A stretch of DNA of 64,000 bases, taken from assembly GCA_965238305.1 (NCBI GenBank), contig CBDEHK010000001.1, positions 868,001 through 932,000 on the forward strand, written 5' to 3'. How positions within the stretch are numbered: the first letter of the stretch is position 1; the number at the start of each line of letters is the position of its first letter. Source of the DNA: CBDCGJ01 sp965238305. Lineage in GTDB: Bacteria; Pseudomonadota; Alphaproteobacteria; GCA-2731375. Positions 25,132-34,798 of the stretch are shown here, one piece after another. Both the position numbers and the translations under genes were made by a program. The notes below the pieces were generated by a model, which worked only from the letters and a program-made list of their open reading frames with translations, was not told the DNA's origin and did no database searches.

Positions 25132-25641
25132 CTAAATCCCAATATGCACTTGCTCATGATTAGCGGTGATATTTATGGTGCCAAAATTCTGATTGGAAAA
25201 AAAGAAACCGGAAAATAACGGAATATATCCAACGGTGGCGTCCAACGTCACGACATTGAGGTCGAGGTCGGTGCCATCGGTATCGGTCACCGTTCTTTGG
25301 TCGACGGCAATCGCGATGGTATAACCGCTGCTCCACCCACGCATCGTCAAATTTGTGGTGTCGCCGGTTGGATCGCCATATCTGACTATGTTATTTATTG
25401 CCGTTTCAGCGTCAGCATCGACGGTCGGGGTTAGGTCACCAATTTGCAGACGCACCGCGTACCCTACGCCCGCCCGCATGCCTTTTCGCGCCACCGTAAC
25501 ATCATAGTAGAGATTGCCGGCCTCAAAAATAAACACCATCACGGCCAGCATCAGCGGCAGCATGATGGCGAATTCGATCGCCATCACGCCGCTGACGTTT
25601 CGCCGCCAGGCGGCAAATTTTCTATTCCACCAGACGAACAT
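25132..25641 (-). CDS. TadE-like pilus assembly protein
   Basis: The protein is about 169 residues from the ATG at 25641 (MFVWWNRKF), a start that overlaps the TadG-like gene by 20 bases and so suggests translational coupling; the open frame allows starts up to 25695. Residues about 20-45 form the TadE helix 'GVMAIEFAIMLPLMLAVMVF', with the conserved Glu. The rest is exported. TadE/TadF pseudopilins are processed by TadV-type peptidases and needed for Flp pilus assembly. Confidence 0.8.
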   Translation of the reverse strand: MFVWWNRKFAAWRRNVSGVMAIEFAIMLPLMLAVMVFIFEAGNLYYDVTVARKGMRAGVGYAVRLQIGDLTPTVDADAETAINNIVRYGDPTGDTTNLTMRGWSSGYTIAIAVDQRTVTDTDGTDLDLNVVTLDATVGYIPLFSGFFFSNQNFGTINITANHEQVHIGI

Positions 25642-27520
25642 TTGTATGCACCCCTGCATTGGAGGCGATAGAGCCACTGCCGCCACCCTCACCAACGACT
25701 ACCGGACCTATTAGTTCGCCAACAGCAGATTGATCATCGCCAGCGCCGACTTCATCGATATGGTGAACGAGGAATACTTGCACATATTTGCCGTGACTAT
25801 TGTATGTGCCTTTGCCCTGGACGCTTTGCGATTCGCATTCCAGCACCGCCATTAAGACGACCCGCCGCAATGCTGCTGCGATGGGATCGGCGATCTCTGA
25901 CCGGTTGGGTGTCGGACGACCATCGTATTCTGGCATTTCTTCAACACCGGCGGGTTCCGCGCACACAGCGCCAGTAAACGACATGTTGTCACTGCCATCT
26001 CTCCGCCCCGCCGCAAGATCGGCCTCACAAGGCAACATTTGGCCATTTGGGTTTGTGTATGCGTCCCATGCAGATCCACCGGTTGGTAGATTGGGTAAAG
26101 GGCCGCCGTTCGATTCTGTTTCCTCAATAGTATCTGTGTCGGGGTCGTACAGGCCAGTGGTCGGAAAGACTGTAACCTGACCAGACGCCAGGAAGGTTAG
26201 CCCAAGTTCGTAAAGGTAGGTCTGATAACGGGTCGCACCCGCACCTGAATAGCCCAATAAACCGCCATATGCTTCCAACACATCCGGTACGTGGTTGAAA
26301 TTAAGGTCAGGATCATTTTGATCCGCATCGACAAGCAAGACGGGGTCGTTATCCGCCGCATCGTTATCCGGGTTTGCAACACCGGTATCTGGATCAAGTC
26401 GATTTAGGATATGCCAATTTGGATGCTTGGCAAGCCAATAATCAACAACATCGCCAGCCGTGCTCCAGGAAGCGTTCGTCAGCATTTGACGTTCTGCGGT
26501 GACTTCATCGATATCTGTGTCATCGGTATAGTTGATGATATTTGAAGCCGTATACCAGTCTGGATGATTACCGGTTAGCGGTTCAACGTCAAATCGGGTA
26601 TTCACAGCATCGCGAACTTGGTTAACACTGTTCCCTGGCGCTGTTTCCACGTCTGTGTTCGTGCATTGGTCACCTGAATTTGACATGATAAAATTTGCCA
26701 AGGCCGAAGCACCACAACCAAATCCTGAATCTTCGGGCGGACAAATCAAACCAAACTGCCCGGGCGCGCCGGCGGCACCGCCGGAAGCATTTTTGACGAC
26801 CATTTCTCGACCGGCGTTTTCCCAATCAAAAATGTTATATTCGGTACCATCCGTCCACAATGTCGGGTCTTCATTCGGATCACAGACCATGAACAAAGCG
26901 GGCTCACAGACAAAACCTGCCGAAGTAGCCGTCGCGCGGGCATTAACACTCACCAGTTCACGCGCCGTCGCGTTGGATATCAAAGCCAGTACCGGCTGTA
27001 AAATCAAGGTGACCGGTTCGCGCTGTAAAATTACTTCAACATATAGTGTGGTCGCATCTTCCGTCGGATCGTCAAGATCATCCATCAAGTTAGCGTCAAT
27101 TTTGTTTTCAATCGAGGTCCAAAACCGCACCCCGCCGTTCATACCGTTGCCAAGTTTCACGAAAAAGTACTTATCACCGTCGGATTCATCGATGTCGGTC
27201 GTGCTTGCATCATCGGAAAGCGAAATCCGGTCCGTGGTCAAATTGGAATAATCTTCTATTGCCTCCCGCGCCACCGCATCTGCTTTAACACGCGCACTGG
27301 CCAAGCCGTTCAATTTTAGCGCCGCTGAAAGCGCCGCAGAATCAACCGCGTTTTGCATTTCATTGCGCACGGCTTCAAGTTTACCCAGATCGACGGCCAA
27401 GACCCCGCCGCCTAAGGCTAGCGCGGTTACCAAACTGGCATAAATCGCGACCGAGCCGCGTTTTTCGTCGCTGAACCGCTTGAAGGGTTTCAAAAGCTGT
27501 TTAAAGGTTTGCCGCCACAT
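25622..27520 (-). CDS. TadG-like Flp pilus-associated protein
   Basis: This 632-residue protein has the TadG N-terminal pattern: basic leader, 'DEKRGSVAIYASLVTALALG' membrane helix, then 'DLGKLEAVRNEMQNAVDSAA', the conserved 'Tad' domain. The long exported part is acidic, rich in Asp, Asn and Thr, and has scattered Cys. I see no clear MIDAS-type von Willebrand motif. AGAGG lies seven bases before the ATG. It begins the tadG-tadE-tadE operon; no tadA, B, C, rcpA or flp genes are in the window, so the main pilus machine must be elsewhere or this set works independently. Confidence 0.82.
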   Translation of the reverse strand: MWRQTFKQLLKPFKRFSDEKRGSVAIYASLVTALALGGGVLAVDLGKLEAVRNEMQNAVDSAALSAALKLNGLASARVKADAVAREAIEDYSNLTTDRISLSDDASTTDIDESDGDKYFFVKLGNGMNGGVRFWTSIENKIDANLMDDLDDPTEDATTLYVEVILQREPVTLILQPVLALISNATARELVSVNARATATSAGFVCEPALFMVCDPNEDPTLWTDGTEYNIFDWENAGREMVVKNASGGAAGAPGQFGLICPPEDSGFGCGASALANFIMSNSGDQCTNTDVETAPGNSVNQVRDAVNTRFDVEPLTGNHPDWYTASNIINYTDDTDIDEVTAERQMLTNASWSTAGDVVDYWLAKHPNWHILNRLDPDTGVANPDNDAADNDPVLLVDADQNDPDLNFNHVPDVLEAYGGLLGYSGAGATRYQTYLYELGLTFLASGQVTVFPTTGLYDPDTDTIEETESNGGPLPNLPTGGSAWDAYTNPNGQMLPCEADLAAGRRDGSDNMSFTGAVCAEPAGVEEMPEYDGRPTPNRSEIADPIAAALRRVVLMAVLECESQSVQGKGTYNSHGKYVQVFLVHHIDEVGAGDDQSAVGELIGPVVVGEGGGSGSIASNAGVHTNVRLVE

Positions 27521-28087
27521 TGCCGTTACCTCTGTTTTTCCAAGTGCGTTTTTCCAACTGCCTGCTGCACAAATGTTTACTACATTTATCAGCTCATCGT
27601 CTCATATCGGGTCGCAACCCGTATCTCGCGTTCTATAATGGCGCGGTTGCGCCGGGAAATCAAAATCACAAACTGGCGATCCTGGCTGGATTTCCGCCAT
27701 ATATGCATAAATGGCACATATATCAGAAGACCGACTAAGCTTACGCAACTTACACGCCAATTAACCGACGGCGCCACACATACTAATCTTTCAAGTCAAG
27801 ATATATCACATTGCCTACAAAATATCTACTATTGAAGTAAAAAAATAACTAATATCAGTTCGATATAAACGTTAGTACACCAACAGCCTGATTTTTCTCA
27901 GCAAAATGGTGTGTTTATTTAACTATAGATCGCTGAATTCTCTAAATATAACAGTAATAGAAAGAATTTTGGTAAATATTTGGCAAAATTTTAACTATCA
28001 TGAGGTTTGCATGCCGAGGCCCCTCGACGTGCCGCGGCGGACTATTTAGGATGCCTCAAATGCAACAGTTTTTAGGGAGTTAGGCGA
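27521..28087. other. 567-base AT-rich intergenic region
   Basis: The spacer between the divergent TadG-like and SDR genes is clearly more AT-rich than its surroundings, most strongly at 27780-28005. It holds a small palindrome CGGGT-CGCA-ACCCG (27608-27621), a TATAAT (27636-27641) without a matching -35, and an imperfect palindrome ATATATG/CATATAT (27699-27723). I see no convincing gene; the short frame reading over 27509-27835 starts inside tadG and has no family features. Promoters for both flanking genes must lie here. Confidence 0.5.
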
Positions 28088-28876
28088 ATGGATGTAACGA
28101 ACTGGTCGGTCATCATAACCGGCGGCGGCACCGGCGTCGGGGCGGCGGCGGCGCGGCAATTGGCCGCCATGGGGGCAAATCTGATCGTCAATTATTCCCG
28201 CAGTAGCGACGCGGCGGAAGCGGTGGCGGCGGAATGTCGCGACCTGGGCGTCGATGCGGTCGCGGTGCAGGGGGATGTCGCGCAGCAAGCCGATTGCGAT
28301 AAACTGGCGCAAGCGGCGATGGATAAATTCGGCAAGATCGACGGCCTGCTGAGTAATGCCGGGATCACCAATTTTCGTGGCGGCGGCGATTTCAATGAGC
28401 TGACGGCGGAAGATTTCCTGGAAATTTACCGGGTCAATGTGGTCGGCTGTTTCCAGGTGACCCGCGCCGTTGCCCCGCCCATGCGCGCCCAAGGTCAGGG
28501 CAGCGTTGTCATGACCTCGTCTATAGCAGGCGTCATGGGCATCGGTTCTTCGATTGCTTATGCGGCCTCCAAGGGGGCGCTCAATACCATGGTTCTGTCT
28601 CTCGCCCGGCAATTGGCCCCGGCCATCAGGGTCAACGCCATTGCGCCTGGGTTCATCACCGGGCGCTGGTGGCAGGAGAAACTAAGTGACGAGGGCTATG
28701 ACAAGATGGTCGCCAATGTTGCCGCGACAACGCCCTTAGGGCGGGCCGGCACACCGGAAGACATGGCGGAAACCGCGATCTTCCTACTCAGCGGCAGCGC
28801 CAACGTCACCGGTCAGGTGGTGATCAGCGACGCCGGCATGCATCTGGGCCAAGCAACCCCAATCCCGAAGGAATGA
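28088..28876 (+). CDS. SDR family oxidoreductase
   Basis: This is a 262-residue classical short-chain dehydrogenase. The coenzyme loop is 'ITGGGTGVGAAAARQLAA' (TGxxxGxG), then 'GDVAQQ', 'LLSNAGI' (NAG motif), catalytic Ser in 'VMTSSIAGVMG' and the YxxxK in 'AYAASKGALN'. 'VNAIAPGFI' follows. It is probably an NAD(P)-dependent ketoreductase acting on an acyl or sterol-like substrate. It stands alone and faces the acyl-CoA operon across a long hairpin. Confidence 0.92.
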   Translation: MDVTNWSVIITGGGTGVGAAAARQLAAMGANLIVNYSRSSDAAEAVAAECRDLGVDAVAVQGDVAQQADCDKLAQAAMDKFGKIDGLLSNAGITNFRGGGDFNELTAEDFLEIYRVNVVGCFQVTRAVAPPMRAQGQGSVVMTSSIAGVMGIGSSIAYAASKGALNTMVLSLARQLAPAIRVNAIAPGFITGRWWQEKLSDEGYDKMVANVAATTPLGRAGTPEDMAETAIFLLSGSANVTGQVVISDAGMHLGQATPIPKE

Positions 28877-28889
28877 AAATATGTTGCGG

Positions 28890-28970
28890 CCTAGTCGGCC
28901 CACTCCCCTGCCCAACCACCCAGTAATGGTACCCTGTGGGAGGTTGGGCAGGGGGAGTGGGTCGGCTAGG
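28890..28970. repeat. Long inverted repeat (28-bp arms) between convergent genes
   Basis: The left arm 28890-28917 (CCTAGTCGGCCCACTCCCCT...) is complementary to the right arm 28942-28970 with two G-T type mismatches and one extra base. The loop is 24 bases and GC-rich. No U-run follows on either strand, so it is not a standard intrinsic terminator. It sits between the stops of the SDR and serine hydrolase genes and could block readthrough in both directions or stabilise transcript ends. Confidence 0.8.
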
Positions 28971-28988
28971 CAATTAGACAATTAACCC

Positions 28989-30212
28989 CTAATCAATAAT
29001 CGACGAATGGATCAGGCTGCGCATTTCCGGGCGCAGCGGATAGGTCGAACTGGGCATCAACTGAGTTAGGAAGATCACCGACAGGTCTTCTTCCGGGTTA
29101 TTCCACCAAACCGTCGAGGCCATGCCGCCCCAACCATATTCGCCGGGCATGGTATGGTAGGACGCCGTCGCCGGGTCCAGCACGACATGCACGCCGAGGC
29201 CGAAACCGACGCCTTCATAGGAAACTTCAGAAAATACCGATTGCCCCATCGCCGCCATGTCGCAATTGTTCGGCAGGTGGTTGGTGGACATGAAGTCGAC
29301 GGTGCGCGGGCTGAGCAGGCGCTCGCCTTCCAGCTCGCCACCGTTGCTCATCATCTGGGCGAATTTGGCATAGTCACCAATCGTCGACATCAGCCCGCCG
29401 CCGCCGGAGAGGATTTGCGTCGGCCGCGCGAAGCGGCTTTTGCCCGGCGCATCTTGCAACTTCATGCCGCCCTCTTTGGTGGGCAGGTAACAGGCGGCGA
29501 AACGATCGACTTTGTCTTGTGACACGGCAAAGCAAGTGTCAGTCATACCCAAGGGCTCAAAAATCCGCTCTGCCATGAATTGATCCAGGCTTTGGCCGCT
29601 GATCACTTCGACCAGATGACCCAGGACATCGCTCGCCATGCTGTAATTCCAGGTCGCGCCCGGTTGCGCGATCAGGGGCATCTGGCCCAAGCGGCGACAG
29701 AACTCATCCAGGCCATAGTCGGCGTTGCCGGTCTTGATCTTGGATTTGTTATACATCTTGTCGACCACGCCGCCGGCTTCGAAACCATAGGTCAGGCCGG
29801 CGGTATGGGTCATGATTTCGCGGATGGTGTAATCCCGCTCCGCCGCCACGGTTTGCGGATTGTCTACATCACCGCCGATGAAAACGGTCGGGTTGGCGAG
29901 CGCCGGGATATATTTACTGACCGGATCGCCCAGCTGAAACTTAGCTTCCTCATATAACATCATCGCGGCGACAGAGGTAATCGGTTTGCTCATGGAATAG
30001 GCCCGGACAATGGTATCTTCACCGATATCCTTACCCGCTTCGACATCCATCTTGCCATACATATGCAGAAAGGCTGGTTGGCCATAGCGGCACACCAGCA
30101 GTGTGACGAAAGGCAATTTTCCAACGTCGACATAACCATTGAGATGTTTGGCGACGCGGTCTAAACGGTTGGCGGAAAGTCCGACTTCTGCCGGATCGAC
30201 AATATTGAGCAT
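28989..30212 (-). CDS. Beta-lactamase-fold serine hydrolase (EstB/class C-like)
   Basis: The 407-residue protein has the serine nucleophile motif S73-M-S-K76 in 'AYSMSKPITSVAAMMLYEE', the second motif Tyr in 'WNYSMASDVLG', and 'GWGGMAST' near the C-terminus in place of the KTG motif. No signal peptide is present, so it is probably cytoplasmic and an esterase or acyl-hydrolase rather than a resistance enzyme. Its start is five bases after the HMG-CoA-lyase-like stop, making it the last gene of the acyl-CoA carboxylase operon. Confidence 0.85.
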   Translation of the reverse strand: MLNIVDPAEVGLSANRLDRVAKHLNGYVDVGKLPFVTLLVCRYGQPAFLHMYGKMDVEAGKDIGEDTIVRAYSMSKPITSVAAMMLYEEAKFQLGDPVSKYIPALANPTVFIGGDVDNPQTVAAERDYTIREIMTHTAGLTYGFEAGGVVDKMYNKSKIKTGNADYGLDEFCRRLGQMPLIAQPGATWNYSMASDVLGHLVEVISGQSLDQFMAERIFEPLGMTDTCFAVSQDKVDRFAACYLPTKEGGMKLQDAPGKSRFARPTQILSGGGGLMSTIGDYAKFAQMMSNGGELEGERLLSPRTVDFMSTNHLPNNCDMAAMGQSVFSEVSYEGVGFGLGVHVVLDPATASYHTMPGEYGWGGMASTVWWNNPEEDLSVIFLTQLMPSSTYPLRPEMRSLIHSSIID

Positions 30213-30217
30213 GAATT

Positions 30218-31171
30218 CTAATTCCGATATTTACTAAGCGAGCCTGAATGCATGATGCGACCGTTCAGGGTGCGGCCAATGATCTCTTCCGCTAATAAAG
30301 CGGCATCGATCAGGGCGTCAAGGTCAATGCCGGTTTCGATGCCCATTTCGTGGCACAGAAAGACCATATCTTCGGTACAGATATTGCCGGCGGCTTTCTG
30401 CGCCCCATGGCCGGCAAACGGACAACCGCCCAGACCGGCGACGGAACTGTCGAATAAATCGACCCCCATTTCCAATGCGGCGACCACGTTTGCCGCCCCG
30501 GCGCCACGGGTGTCGTGCAGATGCAGACCGATGCGTGCTTCCGGCATGATCTCTTTCACAGCGCCGATGCGACGTTTCATTTCCAACGGCGTCGCCCACC
30601 CGACGGTATCGGCGAGATAGATATTCGGTAGCGGTTCGGCTTTTTCGGCAAACAAATCCCGTAGCCACAGCGCCCAATCGGTAATCCGTTGAAGCGGTAC
30701 ATCGCCGGTGAAGTTGCAGCCGAAAGCGACCATCAAATAGGCGTTCGACGGTTTGACGTCATTTTGTCGGTAGAGATCCAGCCACTCGACCTGCCGGTCC
30801 CGCATTTCGGCGGCGCTGCAGCCATTGTTATGCTGGCTGAATTCGTCCGTGGCATAGAATAACAATTGCCCTTTCAGGTCGACTTCCGGCACTTCCAAGG
30901 CGTTGAAAAAACCTTTTTTGTTCAGCCACAAAGCCGTGTACTCAATGCCTGCCTTCTTTTCGATCAAGGAAAACAGCGCTGCCGTATCGGCCATCGTCGG
31001 GACCCATTTCGGGCTGACGAAAGATCCGACCTGCACTTGTTTCAGGCCGGATGCGGCCAAAGCTTCGATCAGTTTGGCGCGTCGTTCGATGGGATATATT
31101 TGTTGTTCGATCTGAAAACCTTCGCGCGGTCCTTCTTCATGAAATTCAACAAATTTCGGTAGATCGCTCAT
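30218..31171 (-). CDS. Hydroxymethylglutaryl-CoA lyase-like protein
   Basis: This 317-residue TIM-barrel protein of the HMGL-like family (pyruvate carboxyltransferase fold) has 'EEGPREGFQIE' at the N-terminus (R and metal site), the metal-binding 'IGLHLHDTRGAGAANVVAAL', and 'FDSSVAGLGGCPFA' carrying the catalytic Cys. HMG-CoA lyase makes acetoacetate and acetyl-CoA in leucine and terpenoid breakdown. Position after both acyl-CoA carboxylase subunits supports that pathway. The exact hydroxyacyl-CoA substrate is uncertain. Confidence 0.9.
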   Translation of the reverse strand: MSDLPKFVEFHEEGPREGFQIEQQIYPIERRAKLIEALAASGLKQVQVGSFVSPKWVPTMADTAALFSLIEKKAGIEYTALWLNKKGFFNALEVPEVDLKGQLLFYATDEFSQHNNGCSAAEMRDRQVEWLDLYRQNDVKPSNAYLMVAFGCNFTGDVPLQRITDWALWLRDLFAEKAEPLPNIYLADTVGWATPLEMKRRIGAVKEIMPEARIGLHLHDTRGAGAANVVAALEMGVDLFDSSVAGLGGCPFAGHGAQKAAGNICTEDMVFLCHEMGIETGIDLDALIDAALLAEEIIGRTLNGRIMHSGSLSKYRN

Positions 31172-31180
31172 GACATGGTC

Positions 31181-33151
31181 CTATCCGGCTAAATCCAATT
31201 CGACGATAATGGCGCCGCGTTCGACATTGCCGGCGACCTGGCAATAAATGTTGGTGATGGTTCCAGCGGCCGGTGCGGAAACACGAATTTCCATTTTCAT
31301 GCTTTCCAAAATCACCAGGACGTCGCCCTTGTCAACCTGATCGCCAATCACGTTGTTGATCGCAAGTACCTGCCCCATCAAAGGCGCGGCAACCGCGCCA
31401 TCGACCTCGGCGGCGCCGGCCAATCTGTCGGTTTCCAGGTAAGGACGGGTATTGATTTTGATTTCGCTATCCCCGGTTTTGAGGGTGATCCAATCGTCGC
31501 CCTGCCAGAAGCTGACCGTGATGGTTTCATTCATGTTGCGAGCCAGGAATTCACTATTGCCAAGCCTTTCGACGCCGATCCGATACCGTTCTTCGCCAAT
31601 CCCGACAAGAATGGCGCCGCTGGCGTCTTGCGGTCCGAAATAAATGTCATGAACTTCGCCCTCAACCAGCATTTGCAGATTTGGCGCCAGCGACAATCCA
31701 TCGCTGCCATCGCCCAAGCGCCAACCGAGCTGCCAGCCCAGTCCGCATGTTTCGGATAACCAAATCGCCGCCGCGATCGCCAGTAAATTGAGCGCCGGTT
31801 TCTGATCGGCCAATAAACTATCGAGTTCACGGTCAATGAAGCCGGTATCGCCGGCACTTTGCCTGATCACGGGATGTGACAATAACGCGGTCAAAAAACC
31901 GCTATTGTCGGCAACCCCGGCAAGCGAAACCTGCGCCAGTCCATTTAACATTTGAGCCATGGCGGTGGCGCGGTCTGCCCCATGGCTGATCAGTTTTGCC
32001 ACCATCGGATCGTAGTAAGGAGTAATCGCCATGCCGGCGGCGATCCCTGTGTCGACGCGCAATCCTTTATTAGGTAACGAAAGATGTTCAATCATACCGG
32101 CTGACGGCAGGAATTTCTGCCCCGGGTCTTCGGCATAGAGACGCGCCTCGATGGCGTGTCCGCTGGCGTCGACGTTGGTCTGGCTAAGCGGTATTTTTTC
32201 ACCAGCGACGACGCGCAATTGCAATTCGATCAGGTCCAGACCGGTAATCATCTCCGTCACCGGATGCTCGACTTGCAGGCGCGGATTGACTTCCAGGAAA
32301 TAGGCCCGTTCATCCTTGACGATGAATTCGACCGTCCCGAGGCCAAGATAATCGACCGATTGGCAGAGCTTGACGGCGCTCGATAAAATTTCCTGCCGCA
32401 ACACCGGATCAAGGTCGATTGCTGGGGCCTCTTCGACCACTTTCTGATGGCGGCGTTGTAGGGAGCATTCCCGCTCCAGAAGGTGAATGACCTCACCTTT
32501 GCCGTCACCCAATATTTGCACTTCAATATGGCGAGCTTCCGGCAGAAATTGTTCGACCAACAGGCGTGGATCGCCGAAGCTGCTGGTGGCTTCCCGCATC
32601 GCCGCTTCGATTTCCGTTTTCGCCGCCGGCAAATCTTCGATCACCCGCATGCCCTTCCCGCCACCGCCGCCCGCGGCCTTTAGCAACACTGGCATTTGCA
32701 TGTCTTCGATCTGCGACAGGATGACAGCCGGTTCGCTGCTGGCTTCGTCGCTGCCCGGCACCACCGGCACACCGGCGGCGGTCGCGGCCCATTTGGCCGC
32801 TGCCTTGTCACCGAACTTGGTCAAGACATCCGCGCTTGGACCGATGAAGACAATATCCGCCGCCGTCGCGGCGCGGGCCAAGTCCGGACTTTCCGATAGG
32901 AACCCGTATCCTGGATGAATAGCATCGGCGCCGACCTGCCTGGCCGCCTCGATTATCACCTCGATATTCAGATAACTGGCGCTCGCCGGGGCCGGCCCAA
33001 TAAAGACCGATTGCCCGATCTGCCGCACATGCAAGGCATCTTGGTCGGCGTCTGAATGCACCGTGGCGCAGGCAATGCCGAGACGGCGGCAGGTCCGCGC
33101 GATGCGGCAGGCGATTTCGCCGCGATTGGCGATGAGGATTTTTTTGAACAT
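31181..33151 (-). CDS. Acyl-CoA carboxylase alpha subunit (biotin carboxylase + BCCP)
   Basis: The 656-residue subunit contains a biotin carboxylase domain (residues 1-445; 'FKKILIANRGEIACRIARTC', the Gly-rich ATP loop 'KAAGGGGGKGMRVI', 'FLEVNPRLQVEHPVTEMITG'). A linker domain and a C-terminal biotin carrier domain follow, with the biotinylated K619 in 'ILESMKMEI'. The usual motif is EAMKM; here Ser replaces Ala. It pairs with the carboxyltransferase encoded 30 bases upstream. In this context methylcrotonyl-CoA or geranyl-CoA is the most likely substrate, propionyl-CoA less so. Confidence 0.93.
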   Translation of the reverse strand: MFKKILIANRGEIACRIARTCRRLGIACATVHSDADQDALHVRQIGQSVFIGPAPASASYLNIEVIIEAARQVGADAIHPGYGFLSESPDLARAATAADIVFIGPSADVLTKFGDKAAAKWAATAAGVPVVPGSDEASSEPAVILSQIEDMQMPVLLKAAGGGGGKGMRVIEDLPAAKTEIEAAMREATSSFGDPRLLVEQFLPEARHIEVQILGDGKGEVIHLLERECSLQRRHQKVVEEAPAIDLDPVLRQEILSSAVKLCQSVDYLGLGTVEFIVKDERAYFLEVNPRLQVEHPVTEMITGLDLIELQLRVVAGEKIPLSQTNVDASGHAIEARLYAEDPGQKFLPSAGMIEHLSLPNKGLRVDTGIAAGMAITPYYDPMVAKLISHGADRATAMAQMLNGLAQVSLAGVADNSGFLTALLSHPVIRQSAGDTGFIDRELDSLLADQKPALNLLAIAAAIWLSETCGLGWQLGWRLGDGSDGLSLAPNLQMLVEGEVHDIYFGPQDASGAILVGIGEERYRIGVERLGNSEFLARNMNETITVSFWQGDDWITLKTGDSEIKINTRPYLETDRLAGAAEVDGAVAAPLMGQVLAINNVIGDQVDKGDVLVILESMKMEIRVSAPAAGTITNIYCQVAGNVERGAIIVELDLAG

Positions 33152-33181
33152 TATTTCTGCGCCCGCCTTACATCCGCCCGC

Positions 33182-34771
33182 CTACATCCGAAAGACGCCG
33201 AACTTGGTTTCCTCGACCGGCGTTCGCGAGGCCACGTCCAACAACAAGCTTAATGCGTTGCGGGTTTCCAGCGGATCGATGACGCCGTCGACCCAAAGAT
33301 TGCTGGCAAAATTATAGGATTCGCCGAAAGCTTCATATTCAGCCCGGATCGGGGCTTTGAATTGTTCCTCGTCTTCGGCGCTCCAGTCTTCGCCCTTGGC
33401 TTCGAAATTCTGGCGTTTGACCATGGCCAGGGTATTGGCGGCCTGATCCGGGCCCATGATAGCGATGCGGCTATGGGGCCACATGAAAAGCGCACGGGGG
33501 CGAAACTGCCGGCTGCACATGGCTAGATAACCGGCACCATAGGCGCCACCGATGACGATGGTGTATTTCGGCACGGCGGCGGAACTCATCGCCGTCACGA
33601 ACTTGGCGCCGGCTTTGGCGATGCCGCCGACTTCCGCTTCCCGTCCGACCATAAATCCGGCAACGTCGGACAAAAACAGCAACGGGATATCACGTTTGCA
33701 GCAAAGATCGATGAATTGCGTGCCTTTCAGGGCGGCTTCAGTGAAGAAGACCCCTTGATTGGCCAGGATACCGATCTGGTAGCCGTTGATGCGGGCGAAA
33801 CCACAGACCAGGGTATCGCCATAAAGCGGTTTGAATTCCTGCAACCGGCTGTCGTCGACCAGACGCCGGACGATTTCCCGATTGTCTGTCGGAATGCGGG
33901 CATCACGACTGATCAGACCATAGATTTCGCTTGGATCAAGTTTTGGCGGCAATGGTGTCTTCGGCGTCCATCGGCGCGGCGCTTGTTCGCCCAGCTCGCC
34001 GACAATGTCCCGGGCGATCGCCAGGGCGTGGGCGTCGTCTTCAGCGATATAATCGGTGACACCGCTGACCGCGGAATGTAACTGCGCCCCGCCCAAGCTT
34101 TCGCGATCCACTTCTTCTCCGGTGGCGGCCTTTGTCAATTCCGGCCCGCCCAGATACATAAAGCCTTTACCGCGTACGATCACCACTTCATCGCTGAGCG
34201 CGGGGATATAAGCACCGCCTGCGGTGCAAGGACCCATCACCACGGCAATCTGCGCGATGCCTTCGGCGGACATGCCGACTTGGTTATAGAAGATCGAGCC
34301 GAAATGATTTTCGTCGGGGTGAATATTGGCTTGATCGGGCAGGAAAGCGCCGCCGGAATCGACCAGGGTGATGCACGGGAGTTTATTCTCCCAGGCGATC
34401 TTTTGCGCCCGCGTATGTTTCTTGACGGTCATGCCAAAATAGGTGCCGCCTTTCACTGTCGAATCGTTCGCCAGGATCATGCAATAGCGGCCCCGCACGC
34501 GCCCGATGCCGGTGATCATACTGCCGCCGGCGGGGACGCCATCATAAAACCCTTCGCCCGCCAATTCCGCCAACTCCAAAAATGGTGATCCAGGATCCAA
34601 TAGTGCATCGACGCGGCCCCGGGGCAGCATACGACCGCGTTTGATATGACGATCGCGGCTGGCTTCAGAGCCGCCGATGCGGGCCGCCTGCCGGCGCTGG
34701 TGCAAATCGTCGATACGGGCAAGATATGCGTTGTTGTTGAGCGCGAATTCTTCCGGTGACAATGCGTCCAT
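33182..34771 (-). CDS. Acyl-CoA carboxylase beta subunit (carboxyltransferase)
   Basis: The 529-residue carboxyltransferase has crotonase-like halves with 'RGRYCMILANDSTVKGGTYF', 'ITLVDSGGAFLPDQANIHPD' and 'GPCTAGGAYIPALSDE' forming the first oxyanion site. 'GFMVGREAEVGGIAKAGAKF' and 'IGGAYGAGYLAMCSRQFRP' form the second. The wording 'GGAFLPDQ..' is typical of methylcrotonyl-CoA carboxylase beta. The in-frame TTG at 34774 is ignored in favour of the ATG at 34771. It lies 27 bases downstream of the TetR gene. Confidence 0.94.
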   Translation of the reverse strand: MDALSPEEFALNNNAYLARIDDLHQRRQAARIGGSEASRDRHIKRGRMLPRGRVDALLDPGSPFLELAELAGEGFYDGVPAGGSMITGIGRVRGRYCMILANDSTVKGGTYFGMTVKKHTRAQKIAWENKLPCITLVDSGGAFLPDQANIHPDENHFGSIFYNQVGMSAEGIAQIAVVMGPCTAGGAYIPALSDEVVIVRGKGFMYLGGPELTKAATGEEVDRESLGGAQLHSAVSGVTDYIAEDDAHALAIARDIVGELGEQAPRRWTPKTPLPPKLDPSEIYGLISRDARIPTDNREIVRRLVDDSRLQEFKPLYGDTLVCGFARINGYQIGILANQGVFFTEAALKGTQFIDLCCKRDIPLLFLSDVAGFMVGREAEVGGIAKAGAKFVTAMSSAAVPKYTIVIGGAYGAGYLAMCSRQFRPRALFMWPHSRIAIMGPDQAANTLAMVKRQNFEAKGEDWSAEDEEQFKAPIRAEYEAFGESYNFASNLWVDGVIDPLETRNALSLLLDVASRTPVEETKFGVFRM

Positions 34772-34798
34772 CAATCGTCTTTCAAAAGTTTATTCGGG

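Noticed and set aside
27509..27835. 108-codon open frame at the tadG start
   Set aside because: It overlaps the tadG start on the other strand, has no recognisable domain and biased composition.
28989..30212. Antibiotic resistance beta-lactamase
   Set aside because: It has SxxK but no signal peptide and lacks KTG; it is in an acyl-CoA operon, so an esterase is more likely.
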